Counted from the stretch's first letter, positions 36,791 to 47,053 are shown. The stretch: 64,000 nucleotides of DNA from Schlesneria sp. DSM 10557 (GCF_041860085.1 NZ_CP124747.1:5084001-5148000), one strand, 5' to 3'. Translations and numbers: made by a program. The notes: a model not told the origin generated them from the letters alone.

Positions 36791-38330
36791 ACCGCGGCGA
36801 ATCGCCGTCATCGGGGGCGGGCTGGCTGGTCTGTCGGCCGCACACCGCCTTTGTGAACTTGCGGGCGAATCGCGAGACGAGCTCTCGGTCACGCTGTTTG
36901 AAGCGGGTTCCCGACTGGGGGGACTCGTTGGGACTGAACGTATCGGTGACTATCTGGTCGATCTCGGAGCGGATTCGTTCCTGACGAACAAGCCCGCGGC
37001 CGTCAGCCTGTGTCGTCGACTGGGGATGGAAGATCGACTCGTTTCCACCGACACCCGATTCCGCGGAGCGCTGGTTCTGTTCGACGGTCGGCCTGTGCCC
37101 ATTCCGGAGGGGTTTCAGTTATTGAGTCCCACAGCCATCTGGCCTGTTCTCACCTCCCCGCTCTTCTCGGTTTGGGGGAAAGTACGGCTGCTGTCAGAAT
37201 GGTTCCTCCCCCGCCGCCAGGGGGGCATGTCGACTCAAGCGGGTAGCCAGCAAGGTGGCGAACCGCGAGGGATCGAAGATGAAAGTCTTTCCAGTTTCGT
37301 ACTTCGCCGGTTTGGGCGCGAAGCACTCGAACGACTGATTCAGCCGCTGGTGGGGGGGATCTACACCGCCGATCCAACGCGTCTGAGTCTCGCGGCCACG
37401 ATGCCCCGCTTTCTTGAAATGGAACGTGACTACGGCAGTCTGATTCGTGCCTCGCTGTTTCAAAAGTCCAAAGCCCGAGACAGGTCCGGGAAGCGGTCCC
37501 CTGCTTCGGATCGTCCCTCCGCCGCTGCCACGGATACGTCCAGTGGGGCCCGGTACGGGTTGTTCGCAGGACTGAAAGGGGGGATGGAGGATCTCGTCGA
37601 TGCCTTAGGAGCGAAGGTGCGCTCGCGTTGCGATGTTCGTCTGCAAAGCGAAATCCGGAGCATCACTGAGTGTTCGGCGGGCGTGGATCATGCGGATGTA
37701 CCTGATGCCGCGCGGTATCGTATTACGCTGGCGGATGGATCTGCGGAAACATTTTCGGGGCTGGTCATCGCCGCGTCGGCTTCTCGAACCTCGCAATTGA
37801 TTGCCTCGCTGGATGCCGAATTGAGCGAAGCCCTGGCGGGAATTGAATACGCGTCCAGCGCGATCGTCGTCTCCGGGCATCGCCTGTCTGACATCCGCGA
37901 TCCGCTGCATGCATTCGGTCTGGTGATTCCCCACCGGGAAGGTCGGCGAGTCCTCGCTGTCTCATTCTCAAGTCGCAAGTTTCCGGAGCGGGCGCCTGCG
38001 GGGCATGTGCTGTTGCGGACGTTTGTCGGCGGAGCGCTGCAGCCCGAAATTCTTGAAAACTCCGATGAGCGAATCATCGAAATCGTTCGTGAAGAGTTGG
38101 CAGAGATGCTGGGCGTTCACGGGCAGCCTGATTTTATGAGAGTGGTTCGTTACCGGCAGGCGATGCCGCAATATCACGTCGGGCATCTGGACCAGGTCAC
38201 GCGAATCGAAAAATGGGAGCATCGCCACTCAGGTCTGGCTCTTGCAGGGATCACGTGCCACGGTGTGGGGATCCCGGATGCGATTGCAAGTGGCGAACAG
38301 GCGGCCGAGCGAGTCTGGTCTGCGCAGTGA
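36774..38330 (+). CDS. hemG: Protoporphyrinogen/coproporphyrinogen oxidase, FAD-dependent
   Basis: A 518-residue FAD enzyme of the HemG/HemY type that oxidises protoporphyrinogen IX or coproporphyrinogen III. The dinucleotide-binding motif is [13 protein letters not shown] near the N-terminus. [14 protein letters not shown] and [17 protein letters not shown] are characteristic, and the C-terminus has the FAD-contacting [19 protein letters not shown] stretch at about 232-262 is Ser/Arg/Ala-rich and looks like an inserted loop. It overlaps hemE by 17 nt, as expected for consecutive pathway steps. No ferrochelatase gene lies in the window, so the choice between the two porphyrin routes cannot be made. 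Confidence 0.95.
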   Translation: MQAHDKPRRIAVIGGGLAGLSAAHRLCELAGESRDELSVTLFEAGSRLGGLVGTERIGDYLVDLGADSFLTNKPAAVSLCRRLGMEDRLVSTDTRFRGALVLFDGRPVPIPEGFQLLSPTAIWPVLTSPLFSVWGKVRLLSEWFLPRRQGGMSTQAGSQQGGEPRGIEDESLSSFVLRRFGREALERLIQPLVGGIYTADPTRLSLAATMPRFLEMERDYGSLIRASLFQKSKARDRSGKRSPASDRPSAAATDTSSGARYGLFAGLKGGMEDLVDALGAKVRSRCDVRLQSEIRSITECSAGVDHADVPDAARYRITLADGSAETFSGLVIAASASRTSQLIASLDAELSEALAGIEYASSAIVVSGHRLSDIRDPLHAFGLVIPHREGRRVLAVSFSSRKFPERAPAGHVLLRTFVGGALQPEILENSDERIIEIVREELAEMLGVHGQPDFMRVVRYRQAMPQYHVGHLDQVTRIEKWEHRHSGLALAGITCHGVGIPDAIASGEQAAERVWSAQ

Positions 38331-38611
38331 CAGGCGGGCTCTTTCCTGCCTGAAAATTCCTGGCGGCGATGGAGTCCCTCCACAACTCGATGTTATTTGG
38401 CTCTCGAACCGCCTGATCAGACTCTGTCCGGATTTTTCTCGGCAATGGCCGGTGAGTGGGATAGGCTTTTGCGTACATCGGTTAATTGCCTGAGGGGGCT
38501 GCGGTTCATGGAGTGAAGTGGGCTCCTGGGCAGATTCAGAGACCGTTTCAGCCGGAATCCTGCAGACCTGGAGAGTTACGCCGGCACTATCGATTCGATG
38601 GGAGGTGTGGT

Positions 38612-39022
38612 GTGTCAGATACCAATACGACGCCGTTTGAAGTCGAAGTCTTTTATGACGGTGGCTGCCCGCTGTGCGTGAGGGAGATCGCTCTGCTGCG
38701 CCGCTGGGACCGTAAGGGAAAGATTCGCTTTACAGACATTGACGCTGCGGATTTTCGAGCGGAAGATCTGGGGAAGACTCAGGACGATCTGATGGCGCGG
38801 ATCCAGGGCCGGTTGCCCGATGGAAAGTGGATTGAGGGGGTCGAAGTGTTTCGACGCCTCTATCAGGCCGTCGGGTTTGGGCCCGCCGTGGCTCTCACGC
38901 GACTGCCGTTGGTTTCTCAGATACTCGATCTCGGTTATACGCTGTTTGCACGCAATCGGCTGCGACTGACGGGGCGGTGCCAAGGTGGAAGTTGTCGCAT
39001 CGACACGGCGACAAAGCCCTGA
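38612..39022 (+). CDS. DCC family thiol-disulfide protein (DUF393)
   Basis: GTG 38612, preceded by GGAGG 6 nt upstream, gives 136 residues; the longer in-frame extension from 38486 is not protein-like. The N-terminus has [16 protein letters not shown], the DxxCPxC signature of the DCC family, followed by [14 protein letters not shown]. The fold is thioredoxin-like and is predicted to be redox-active, but no reaction is established for the family. [12 protein letters not shown] tail adds two more cysteines. It is 280 bp after hemG and converges with cmk. Confidence 0.9.
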   Translation: MSDTNTTPFEVEVFYDGGCPLCVREIALLRRWDRKGKIRFTDIDAADFRAEDLGKTQDDLMARIQGRLPDGKWIEGVEVFRRLYQAVGFGPAVALTRLPLVSQILDLGYTLFARNRLRLTGRCQGGSCRIDTATKP

Positions 39023-39068
39023 ACGGCAGGCACACGTCGCGGCCAGGCCGTTAAAGCAATGTCTGTTT

Positions 39069-39731
39069 CTAGCGGCTCGAGTTGGCGGAGGCTGCTGCCA
39101 CGATTTGTTCCAGACGGCCGGTGACGTGGGCAATTGTCATATCTGTGGTGTCGATGATGATCGCGTTCGGGGCGGGCTGCAGCGGCGAGCACGCGCGAGT
39201 CTCGTCGCGATAGTCTCGGAGGGACTGTTGCTCCAGCAGTTCCTCGAGCGAGACTTGCTCACCCTTTTCTTCGAGTTCCCTCAGGCGCCGGCGGGCTCGC
39301 TCCTCGGGCGAGGCGGTCAGGAAGAACTTGCAGTCGGCGTTGGGGAAAACGATCGTCCCCTGATCGCGCCCTTCGGTGACGAGATTAATCCCATGGGCGA
39401 TCTTCCGCTGCAGATCCACCAGACGGCTGCGTACGGCGGGATGGGCGGCGACGATTGAAGCTGATTGGGTGACTTCCTGCTGTCGGATTGCGTCGGTCAC
39501 GTCCTGATCGCCGAGCAGTACCCGGTTGTTTGCGAAAGTAATCTTCAGTCGCAGCGTTTCGTCAGCGACGGCTTGTTCGTCGTCGAGAGGGAGTTGCTTC
39601 TTCAGGCAGGCATAAGCGACGGTCCGGTACATGGCTCCGGTATTGAGGAATTCAAAGCCTAACCGGTCCGCGAGCGTTCTCGCCACGGTGCTCTTTCCGG
39701 TACCCGCTGGACCATCGATCGTCACTATCAT
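39069..39731 (-). CDS. cmk: Cytidylate kinase
   Basis: Phosphorylates CMP and dCMP with ATP. ATG 39731 (MIVTIDGPAGTGKSTVA) gives 220 residues, the normal bacterial length; an upstream in-frame extension to 39776 does not fit the family. The P-loop is GPAGTGKST, the CMP-binding pattern includes LGFEFLNTGAMYRTVA, and the lid region contains ASPEERARRRL. In many bacteria cmk precedes rpsA or plsC, but here it stands alone, converging with the DCC gene. Confidence 0.96.
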   Translation of the reverse strand: MIVTIDGPAGTGKSTVARTLADRLGFEFLNTGAMYRTVAYACLKKQLPLDDEQAVADETLRLKITFANNRVLLGDQDVTDAIRQQEVTQSASIVAAHPAVRSRLVDLQRKIAHGINLVTEGRDQGTIVFPNADCKFFLTASPEERARRRLRELEEKGEQVSLEELLEQQSLRDYRDETRACSPLQPAPNAIIIDTTDMTIAHVTGRLEQIVAAASANSSR

Positions 39732-39922
39732 TCGTTCACACCAGAAACATGGTCCATGGAGCTCGTTTCGCGACAACCGTCACGCCTGTGAGCAATGTCG
39801 GTCGAGCGAAATACGAACTCCCATCGTAACATTGCGGCGGCGCTGAGGACATCAAGGCGGATGAATTTGAGTGGCGTCCAATTTCGGTGCGATTCTCCAG
39901 TCGATCTCGCTCTCACGGGTTG

Positions 39923-40318
39923 TCACAATCGATGTTCGCAAACGCGAATGCGATTTCCGCTCGGGTCAGTCAACTGGAAGGCACGCTCACCCCAGTCTTC
40001 CCGGCGAATCTCGCAGGTGATTCGGGTCTTCGATTGAATTGCCTGCTCATAAATCGCGTCGATTCCGTCGACTTTCAGGAAGAGGTAGCCGGTGCCAGCG
40101 ATCTGCCAGGGATGTTCGTGTGGCCCTTCGTCGAGAATCAGATGTACTTCGGCGGAATCCCGGCGAAGGATGGCATAATTCCCTTCGGGATTTTCGACCG
40201 GATCAGTGTGCAGATATACGGCTTCGAACCCCAAAGTGTGCGAATACCACTCACGGGCAATCGTAAGATGAGACACCGGGAGGACGACGATCCCTTTAAG
40301 GAGTTTCGGCGCATTCAT
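39923..40318 (-). CDS. VOC family protein, glyoxalase/bleomycin-resistance type
   Basis: A 131-residue single-chain vicinal oxygen chelate protein with two beta-alpha-beta-beta-beta halves. The first half has VSHLTIAREWYSHTLGF and the second DGIDAIYEQ, ending in FQLTDPSGNRIRVCEH, where the Glu of the last strand region is replaced by Arg-Val before Cys-Glu-His. It may be an enzyme (glyoxalase, dioxygenase) or a binding protein. Substrate is unknown, and it is not obviously in an operon. Confidence 0.88.
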   Translation of the reverse strand: MNAPKLLKGIVVLPVSHLTIAREWYSHTLGFEAVYLHTDPVENPEGNYAILRRDSAEVHLILDEGPHEHPWQIAGTGYLFLKVDGIDAIYEQAIQSKTRITCEIRREDWGERAFQLTDPSGNRIRVCEHRL

Positions 40319-40479
40319 TTGAGAAAGATTCCTTGTGGTTCAGTAGCCAATCCAAAATGAAATCATTATAGTTCCGGCTCAGGGAAACCGATTCGCATCC
40401 TCCAGAGGTGCAATCTGCAGCTTCAATTTGGAATTTCCTTCTTGAACGCAGGATCTTTGGCAGAGAGTGACCTGTTCGC

Positions 40480-40507
40480 TTGACGAGACGGCTTGAAGTT
40501 GGATAAT
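40480..40507 (+). promoter_or_regulatory. Sigma-70-like promoter for tRNA-Gly
   Basis: TTGACG at 40480-40485, a 16-nt spacer and GATAAT at 40502-40507. Both hexamers match the consensus in five of six positions. Transcription would begin near 40514, about 26 nt before the tRNA, and may continue into tig. Confidence 0.65.
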
Positions 40508-40539
40508 TCCCTCCCGGCTTTATGGTCGGGCCGAAATAA

Positions 40540-40612
40540 GCGGGTGTAACTCAGTTGGTAGAGTACCACGTTGCCAACGTGGTTGTCGTGGGTTCGAGTC
40601 CCATCACCCGCT
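40540..40612 (+). tRNA. tRNA-Gly (GCC)
   Basis: A 73-nt cloverleaf. The acceptor stem GCGGGTG pairs with CACCCGC at 40605-40611, with discriminator T at 40612. The D arm contains AACTCAGTTGGTAGAGT. The anticodon stem CCACG/CGTGG encloses the loop TTGCCAA with anticodon GCC. The T arm has GGTTCGAGTCC. CCA is not encoded and must be added. A good promoter sits 33 bp upstream of the gene, and tig begins 32 bp downstream. Confidence 0.97.
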
Positions 40613-40644
40613 CTCTCTCGTTTCTTCCATAAAGGACGTCATTT

Positions 40645-42114
40645 GTGAGTGAAGCCGAATCCCCCGTCGCGGACCCAGTCTCGGAAGCGACTGAGGACCT
40701 GAAGTACAGGCTCTCCCTGAAGGTAGACATTCAGAACATCGGCCCTTGCCGCAAGCATGTTCGAGTCACTGTACCTCGTTCCGACATCGACCATTTCTCT
40801 GGCGAAGCGCTGGAAGAAGTCGTCAAGACCGTGGCGGTTCCCGGTTTTCGTAAGGGTCGCGTCCCTGCCAGTCTCGCCGCAAAGCGATTTCGCGAAGATA
40901 TCGCGAACAGCGTTCGTCAGCGGATCTTGATGCAGAGTCTCGAGCAGCTTGCTGAAGAGAACACGCTCGATCCCATCAACGAGCCCAGCTTTGACGTTGA
41001 TAGTCTGGTCATCCCCGAAGAAGGTGACTTCGAATACGAATTCGATGTCGAAGTTCGTCCTGATTTCGAGTTGCCCAAGTACGAAGGCCTGGTCATCCAG
41101 CGGCATGTTCGTGAAGTAGGCGATGCCGATGTCGACGTCTATCTGAATCGCTATCTCAGCCAGTACGCTGTCTACGAAACTCATGAAGGTGCTGCCGAAG
41201 CGAATGACGTTGTCGTCGCTGCAGTCGAGTTCACGAAAGATGGTCAGCCGTTCCGCAAGATTTCTTCGGTCGAATTGCAGCTGAAGCCAACCATTCGCTT
41301 CCGTGATGCAGAACTGAAAGATTTCGACAAGCTGATGGCAGGTGCTGTCGCTGGTGATGAGAAGAAGACGCAAGTCACGATTTCTCAGGAAGCCGAACAA
41401 GTCGAAATGCGTGGTGAGACTCTGGATGTCGTCATCACCGTTGGCGAAGTTCAGCGAGTCAAGCTGCCTGAACTGAACGCTGCATTCTTCGAACGAGTGG
41501 GCTATGCCGATCTGGCCGCTCTTCGCGCCGAAATCCTGGGGATGCTCGAACGTCAGGTTGTCTACGAACAGAGACAATCGGTTCGCCGACAGGTCATCGA
41601 AAAAATCACCGAATCGGCCACATGGGATCTTCCAGAGATGCTTGTACGCAAGCAGACTGAGAACGCCCTGCGTCGCGAAATTCTCGAGATGGAACAGGCT
41701 GGCTTCACAACACAGCAGATTATGGCGCGGGAAAATCAACTGCGACAGAACGCTGTGACGTCGACTCGTCAGGCTCTGAAAGAGCACTTCGTCCTCGACA
41801 AGATCGCCGAGACCGAAAAGATCGAAGTCACTCCTGCCGATCTCGAAACCGAAATTCAGTTGATGGCCATTCAGCGTGGCGAAACCGCTCGACGGGTTCG
41901 TTCTCGTCTGGTCAAGACCGGCGTCATCGAGAACCTCGAAGCTCAGATTCGCGAGCGTAAGGCTGTCGATGTTCTGCTGAAGTCCGCTGTTTACGAAGAC
42001 GTTGCTGTTCCTCCGAGCAACGACGACGATATTCAGGCTCTCTCTATCTCGGTCTGCGGCAACTCGGCTGTTGCCGTGAATCCGAAGGATGAAGAAGAAG
42101 ACGGCGAAGAGTGA
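40645..42114 (+). CDS. tig: Trigger factor
   Basis: A ribosome-bound chaperone for nascent chains, 489 residues, near the family's normal 430-480. GTG 40645 has AAAGGA 8 nt upstream. The ribosome-binding loop appears as VPGFRKGRVP (canonical GFRKGK). The middle PPIase region is divergent, then the helical C-terminal domain runs through EHFVLDKIAETEKIEVT and the last residues are acidic. clpP and clpX, frequent neighbours, are absent here. A terminator follows directly. It may be read from the tRNA-Gly promoter. Confidence 0.94.
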   Translation: MSEAESPVADPVSEATEDLKYRLSLKVDIQNIGPCRKHVRVTVPRSDIDHFSGEALEEVVKTVAVPGFRKGRVPASLAAKRFREDIANSVRQRILMQSLEQLAEENTLDPINEPSFDVDSLVIPEEGDFEYEFDVEVRPDFELPKYEGLVIQRHVREVGDADVDVYLNRYLSQYAVYETHEGAAEANDVVVAAVEFTKDGQPFRKISSVELQLKPTIRFRDAELKDFDKLMAGAVAGDEKKTQVTISQEAEQVEMRGETLDVVITVGEVQRVKLPELNAAFFERVGYADLAALRAEILGMLERQVVYEQRQSVRRQVIEKITESATWDLPEMLVRKQTENALRREILEMEQAGFTTQQIMARENQLRQNAVTSTRQALKEHFVLDKIAETEKIEVTPADLETEIQLMAIQRGETARRVRSRLVKTGVIENLEAQIRERKAVDVLLKSAVYEDVAVPPSNDDDIQALSISVCGNSAVAVNPKDEEEDGEE

Positions 42115-42154
42115 TTGTTGAATTGCAACCTGTCACCGGGTTGAATGAATAATG

Positions 42155-42190
42155 AAAAAAGCCTTCCGAGTTTTCGGGAGGCTTTTTTCG
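42155..42190 (+). terminator. Intrinsic terminator after tig
   Basis: GCCTTCCGA at 42161-42169 pairs with TCGGGAGGC at 42174-42182 (one G-U pair) around GTTT, flanked by A6 and T6. A clear rho-independent terminator that could act in both directions. Confidence 0.9.
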
Positions 42191-42395
42191 TTATTCCGAT
42201 CGAGTGATCGCACAGCGAGTAGCAGAGGGCGCGATTGGGTATGCGATGGAAGGTGGTTCGCTCGGCGGCAACGTGTGGTGATTCAGGTTGGTATTGCGAG
42301 CGCGCGGTTGGCTGTTCGACTTTGCGTCCCGGGCCTGGTGCGCTCGGCTGGAAGAGTGAATGTGGGCGGTCTGAAATTGCGACTGGAGTCGTGGG

Positions 42396-43727
42396 CTAAA
42401 AATTCTTGAGTGGCGCGTCAGCATCGCCGAATTGCGACGCTTCCACACCCGCGTAGTTCAGCAGGGAAAGGTACAAACTGCAGAGCTTGCGATGCTGATC
42501 ATCCTGATGGCCGTAGTCGAGGACTCGCCCGGTCGCGATGGTTCCTCCCAGTCCCCCTGCGAGCAGTAGAGGCACCTTGGAAGAATCGTGCTGGCTCCCG
42601 GACCACATATTGGAAATGAACATCAGGCAGGAATGGTCGAGGACGGTCCCGTTTCCTTCCGGCATGGCTTCGAGTCGAGATGCAAGATACGCGAGCTGCG
42701 AAACGTAGTAACGCGAGACTCGTTCATAGGCATCGGATAGATCATCGTGCGACGCAGGGTGATGGGCGAGCCGAACGTCGAGGAAGGGATAAAAGAGCCC
42801 TGAAAGATCTCGGCAAAGCAGGAGTGTGGCGACGCGGGTTTTATCGGTCTGGAAGGCGAGTGCGATGATGTCGCACATCAGCCGCATATGATCGCGAATG
42901 TCTTCGGGCAGTCCGTTATCAGGGCGCTTCATCAGGTTCATTTGCCGGGCCGCGTTCTTCGCTGCGGTTTCCGCCTGATCTTTTACGGACCGAACTTTCT
43001 CAACCTGTTTTTCAACTTCACGGACGCTGCTGAGATATTCTGTCAGTTTCACCTGATCCGAATGGCTGATGCGCCGGCTGAGGTGAGAGGCGTGGTCTTT
43101 GACGCGATCGAGAATGCTTTTTGTCCGTTTGCTGCCCTGATTGTCGAACAGACTGTCGAACGCGAGTGACGGGTAGACCTCCATCGGGACGGGAGAATTC
43201 GCATCGTGCCATGAGATGTGTGAGCTGTAAGCCATCGAGAAATTGGTTTCGTGATAGCCCGTAATGGGTTGCTCACATCCCAGGACCAGGCTGGATTGCG
43301 GCGTGTGGTCGTTGAAGTGCTGTGCCAGCACCTGATCCAGGCTGATCCCCCCTCGCAGTACGGCTCCTTTTTGCAGTGGGGCACCAGAGAGGATATTGCC
43401 TGTCTGGCCTGGATGGATTCCGACACCAGTCGCTTCTTTGTTGAACAGGCCATTGATGACATTGATTTTGGATTTCAGCGGGGCGAGCGGTTCCAGGCTT
43501 CGGCTGAGTTCCATCTGGTCCCCGGCCCCTTTCGCCCACCAGTGCTCTGCATTGATGCCGTTTCCCATGAACAGGGCTGCGAATCGCCGCGGATGCTCCG
43601 ACAGTTGTTCGCCGGTGACCGAATCATCGCCCCAGACCGGAAGGGATTCGAGCCAGGGGAGTGACATCGCCACTCCGACACCGCGAAGAACTGTCCGTCG
43701 ATTAACCCGGATGCTGTCAGCACTCAT
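42396..43727 (-). CDS. Tat-exported DUF1552 protein
   Basis: A 443-residue exported protein of unknown function. ATG 43727, with GGAGAG 5 nt upstream, starts MSADSIRVNRRTVLRGVG, carrying the twin-arginine motif NRRTVLR and a short hydrophobic stretch. The rest matches my recollection of DUF1552: FMGNGINAEHWW near the N-terminus, a helical middle with KVRSVKDQAE, and a C-terminal SNMWSGSQHDSSKVPLLLAGG. It lies 88 bp after the DUF1592-type gene. This pairing recurs in planctomycete genomes and suggests a joint periplasmic role. The fold resembles alkaline-phosphatase/sulfatase-like proteins (DUF1501 relatives). Confidence 0.9.
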   Translation of the reverse strand: MSADSIRVNRRTVLRGVGVAMSLPWLESLPVWGDDSVTGEQLSEHPRRFAALFMGNGINAEHWWAKGAGDQMELSRSLEPLAPLKSKINVINGLFNKEATGVGIHPGQTGNILSGAPLQKGAVLRGGISLDQVLAQHFNDHTPQSSLVLGCEQPITGYHETNFSMAYSSHISWHDANSPVPMEVYPSLAFDSLFDNQGSKRTKSILDRVKDHASHLSRRISHSDQVKLTEYLSSVREVEKQVEKVRSVKDQAETAAKNAARQMNLMKRPDNGLPEDIRDHMRLMCDIIALAFQTDKTRVATLLLCRDLSGLFYPFLDVRLAHHPASHDDLSDAYERVSRYYVSQLAYLASRLEAMPEGNGTVLDHSCLMFISNMWSGSQHDSSKVPLLLAGGLGGTIATGRVLDYGHQDDQHRKLCSLYLSLLNYAGVEASQFGDADAPLKNF

Positions 43728-43815
43728 TGACACTCTCCGCATTGATGAAGGAGCTGAATTCCAGAGCCATTACGATACTGATCGGAATTCGATGGAATGT
43801 GGCACTAAGGCGTCG

Positions 43816-46800
43816 TCAGTCAGGGTTGCGTCCCCGTTTGTGCCGGAACTGGGGGCTGGTGACGATTTCTTCGACAGCTCGCACAAAGCGATGGTCGTCG
43901 GCCTCGAGTGACTGGCGCATCCGTTTGATCGTTGCCTGGTCTGAGAGCAGCAGGCTGCGGCCTAAGGCGTATGTCAGCAACTTGCGGCAGAAATTGTTGA
44001 CGAAGTCGTCACGTCGTTGTTCTGCAAGATACGTACGAAGTCCGTCGAGACCTTCGCGATCGACGTCGTCGGGATATCGTCCTTTCGCCTCGATCGGGCG
44101 TCCTCCCAGATCACGGTCCCGGCGTCCACCAATCGGGTCAAAGCCTTCGAAAGCCAGTCCGATCGAGTCGAATCGTTGATGACAGCCTGAGCAGGCTTGA
44201 TGGTTCCGATGTCGGGCGAGGATCTGAGGGAGGCTCAATTCGCCCAGTTGCGCTTCATCTTTGGGAAGCTCAGGAACTTCGGGGGGCGGAGGCGGGATGT
44301 GTTCACCGAGCAGATTTCTGACGACCCAGTAACCTCGTTTGACGGGACTGGTTCTCAGCCCGGGGGAGTTCCGGGTCAGGAAGATCGACATCGGTAGCAA
44401 GCCCCCCCTACCGAAGTCCGCTGCATTCGGGACATGCACCCATTCTTGACCAGACGAGTCATTCGGGAACTCAATCGGCATGCCGTAGTGTTTGGCCAGG
44501 ACGGAATTCACGAATGTGTCGGGGGAATGCAGGAAATCGAAGAGAGAACGATTCTGTTGAGCGACATCGATAAACAGGCGGATCGGTTCATCGTACATCG
44601 CATGACGAAGAGTCGCGTCAAACGCAGGGAATCGTTCACGATCGACGCTGTTGTGTTCGTCAAAACGGTTGAAGCCGAGCCAGTTGCCTGCAAACTCCGT
44701 AGCGAGTCCATACACGCGGTCGTCCTGAAGCATGCGATGAACTTGTCCGAGAAGGACTGCTGGCTCGTGCAGGTTCTGCTCACGTGCGTGAACTAATAAC
44801 TCTTCATCCGGCATACTCGACCAGAGGAAGTAGCTGAGTCGGTTGGCCAGCTCAAAGTCGTTCAGCGGCTGAATGTCCTGGTCTGGTTCGGCAAGATCCA
44901 CACGAAAGCAGAAATGAGGCGACATGAGGATGCTGGCTACACAATCACGCATCGCGTCCTCATGGGACAATGCATCGTCGTGGCGCAGGTGATGATAAAA
45001 CGTGAGCTCTTCTTCCCGTTCCTGTTCGGTCAGTGGCCGGCGATAGGCTCGTTCGGCGAAATGGATGAGTGCTTCCAGATGCCGCTTCCGGGATGAAAGC
45101 TGAGTCTCTTCGATCCAGCGGACGTCTTCGATCATCGAGTCGAAGTAATGTTCAATCGCTTCGATTGCGGCGGGACTTGCCTCATTTTCCCTGGCTTTGG
45201 CGAGGTACAGAGTCCGCATTTGATTGAGCCGGGGCTCTGACGTCACGTCCTTATTCTCGGGGCGGGCAAAGTCGAATTCCGGTCCACCGGCAAATTGGGG
45301 CGGTTCAGCCCGTTCGAAGAACAGGAAGTCCTTGTACTGCCGAATCGGGGCCAGCGTCACAAAGTTCAGGTTCTGCCAGAGCGAATCGAGCTCTGCCTGT
45401 TCCGCTGCATTCAGGACAAGATCGTAAAGCGGCGCGTCGTCGCGGAAGTAGCCCTGCATCAGGTGGAATCCCGCGGTGAGCAACCGAACGTCATTTCCGA
45501 GATTGGGGTCGGCGTAGAGTCCCCGACTGGTAATCGAGAATGCGTTCGGGAACGTCTCGCAGAATCGTTGACGGGCGCCATCGAAATGCGGGTTCTCACC
45601 AGTTCCGACGTACCGCATCCTTCGGTCGGCGATCTGTCTGTTCCACCACAGGATCAGTGGCTGACTGCCGTCCGAATTTCCTTTCACATGTAACTTTTCA
45701 ACAGGCCGGTCCAATTCTTTTCTCAGAGTAACGACAAGCTCCCGCAGCCTCTGACACTCGACCTGGACCTCGGCCTGTTGGGTGACATCATTTGACAGCT
45801 TTTTCCATTCCTCCTGAAGCTGTCGCAGTGGCCCTTCCGCGACGGGATCGGTGAGTGCTTTCCAGACAATCTTCAGGTATTTCCCACTTAGCCGTTTGCC
45901 GACAGTTCGTGACAGGTGTGCGGGGGGATCCGCAGGGGAATGTGACGGACGTGCAGTCTGGTCGCCGGGGCCGCTGACACGGTTGAAGTCGCGGGCGAGA
46001 TCCTCAAGGTCCGCGGTGGTGAGACCAAGTTCGCTTCGATGCTTGTACTGCCAGCAGGCGAAGAAATAGTCAGCGAGATCGACGTCGTGCCGGTGGTAGA
46101 ACCGGACGATCTGCTGGACACAAAACTTGTCACGGTCGGTTTCCGCCACAGCCGCATCGGGGGCAAACACGAATCCATCGGGAAGCAGGACAAGGTGATC
46201 AGCGACGCCGCGAGCCGCGGTCAGGTATTTCTTGACCAGCGCCGGGGACATAGTCAGTGACTCGCCCGAGTTATCAAATCCCGCCTGATTCGCAGGATCG
46301 ACGGGAAATTCCCGTGTCGGTCGAATGTCCACACCCGTCAGATCCCGAATCGTATGATCGTACTCCGCGTTGCTCAGCCGCCGAGCGAGCACAATGCCCG
46401 GGTCGCCAGCGCGACGATTCGCCTCAAAGTCTCGCAGGTCGCGAATCCAGTTAACGAGGTCAGACCGCTCGCCTTGGGTGAGTTGTTTCGAATCGGACTG
46501 GGGCGGCATTTCTTCCGCTTCGACCCGTTCGAGGATCGTTTCCCACACCGCATGATTTTTCAGGATGGCGCTGATGGTCGAGAATTCGCTCAGGCTGAGC
46601 TTTCCTTCCTGTGTCGTTGAGTTATGACAGGACAGGCAGTGCTCAATCACCAGCGGCCAGATGCGGTTTGTGAACGTCGTCTGAAGTGTGTGGGGAAGTG
46701 GGCTGTCCGGTGCCGCTGTGACATTCTTCCAGTTCACGCCGATGAGAGCAGCAAGAAAGAGGATCGTCGTCGCGGTGATTACTATCCGGAACGTCTTCAT
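43816..46800 (-). CDS. Large exported protein with cytochrome c and DUF1592-type domains
   Basis: About 994 residues from ATG 46800 (MKTFRIVITATTILF); ATG 46812 is an alternative. A signal peptide is followed by a single heme c motif CLSCH near residue 58, then the planctomycete set in order: DUF1587 (NAEYDHTIRDLTGVD), DUF1595, DUF1592, DUF1588 and DUF1585. A second CxxCH (CSGCH) lies in the late part near HQRFDSIGLAFEG. Function is not established, though redox activity outside the cytoplasm is likely from the heme motifs. It is read first of a two-gene unit with the DUF1552 gene. Confidence 0.92.
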   Translation of the reverse strand: MKTFRIVITATTILFLAALIGVNWKNVTAAPDSPLPHTLQTTFTNRIWPLVIEHCLSCHNSTTQEGKLSLSEFSTISAILKNHAVWETILERVEAEEMPPQSDSKQLTQGERSDLVNWIRDLRDFEANRRAGDPGIVLARRLSNAEYDHTIRDLTGVDIRPTREFPVDPANQAGFDNSGESLTMSPALVKKYLTAARGVADHLVLLPDGFVFAPDAAVAETDRDKFCVQQIVRFYHRHDVDLADYFFACWQYKHRSELGLTTADLEDLARDFNRVSGPGDQTARPSHSPADPPAHLSRTVGKRLSGKYLKIVWKALTDPVAEGPLRQLQEEWKKLSNDVTQQAEVQVECQRLRELVVTLRKELDRPVEKLHVKGNSDGSQPLILWWNRQIADRRMRYVGTGENPHFDGARQRFCETFPNAFSITSRGLYADPNLGNDVRLLTAGFHLMQGYFRDDAPLYDLVLNAAEQAELDSLWQNLNFVTLAPIRQYKDFLFFERAEPPQFAGGPEFDFARPENKDVTSEPRLNQMRTLYLAKARENEASPAAIEAIEHYFDSMIEDVRWIEETQLSSRKRHLEALIHFAERAYRRPLTEQEREEELTFYHHLRHDDALSHEDAMRDCVASILMSPHFCFRVDLAEPDQDIQPLNDFELANRLSYFLWSSMPDEELLVHAREQNLHEPAVLLGQVHRMLQDDRVYGLATEFAGNWLGFNRFDEHNSVDRERFPAFDATLRHAMYDEPIRLFIDVAQQNRSLFDFLHSPDTFVNSVLAKHYGMPIEFPNDSSGQEWVHVPNAADFGRGGLLPMSIFLTRNSPGLRTSPVKRGYWVVRNLLGEHIPPPPPEVPELPKDEAQLGELSLPQILARHRNHQACSGCHQRFDSIGLAFEGFDPIGGRRDRDLGGRPIEAKGRYPDDVDREGLDGLRTYLAEQRRDDFVNNFCRKLLTYALGRSLLLSDQATIKRMRQSLEADDHRFVRAVEEIVTSPQFRHKRGRNPD

Positions 46801-47053
46801 GCTTCCGATCATCTCCCGACAACGGCGGTGGGGCTGCTGCGTTGGTCTCACTTCAGATCGTGCGGAACAAAGCGATTGAGGTTCGGTTTGGGCAATTCGT
46901 CCCGACGCGTGCCGAGTGACCGCAGCGGCTTGTGGCCTGCCTGCGGCGATGCGGAATAAACGTATCGGAATCTTACTATGTGAACGCGGTTTAAAGAATC
47001 GTATCGCTGCCTCGATCGGGCGATCATTCCGACTTGAAATGGTCGAGGCTCTG

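Noticed and set aside
40639-41787. 382-codon antisense frame opposite tig
   Set aside because: Lies entirely over tig and has no protein-family feature.
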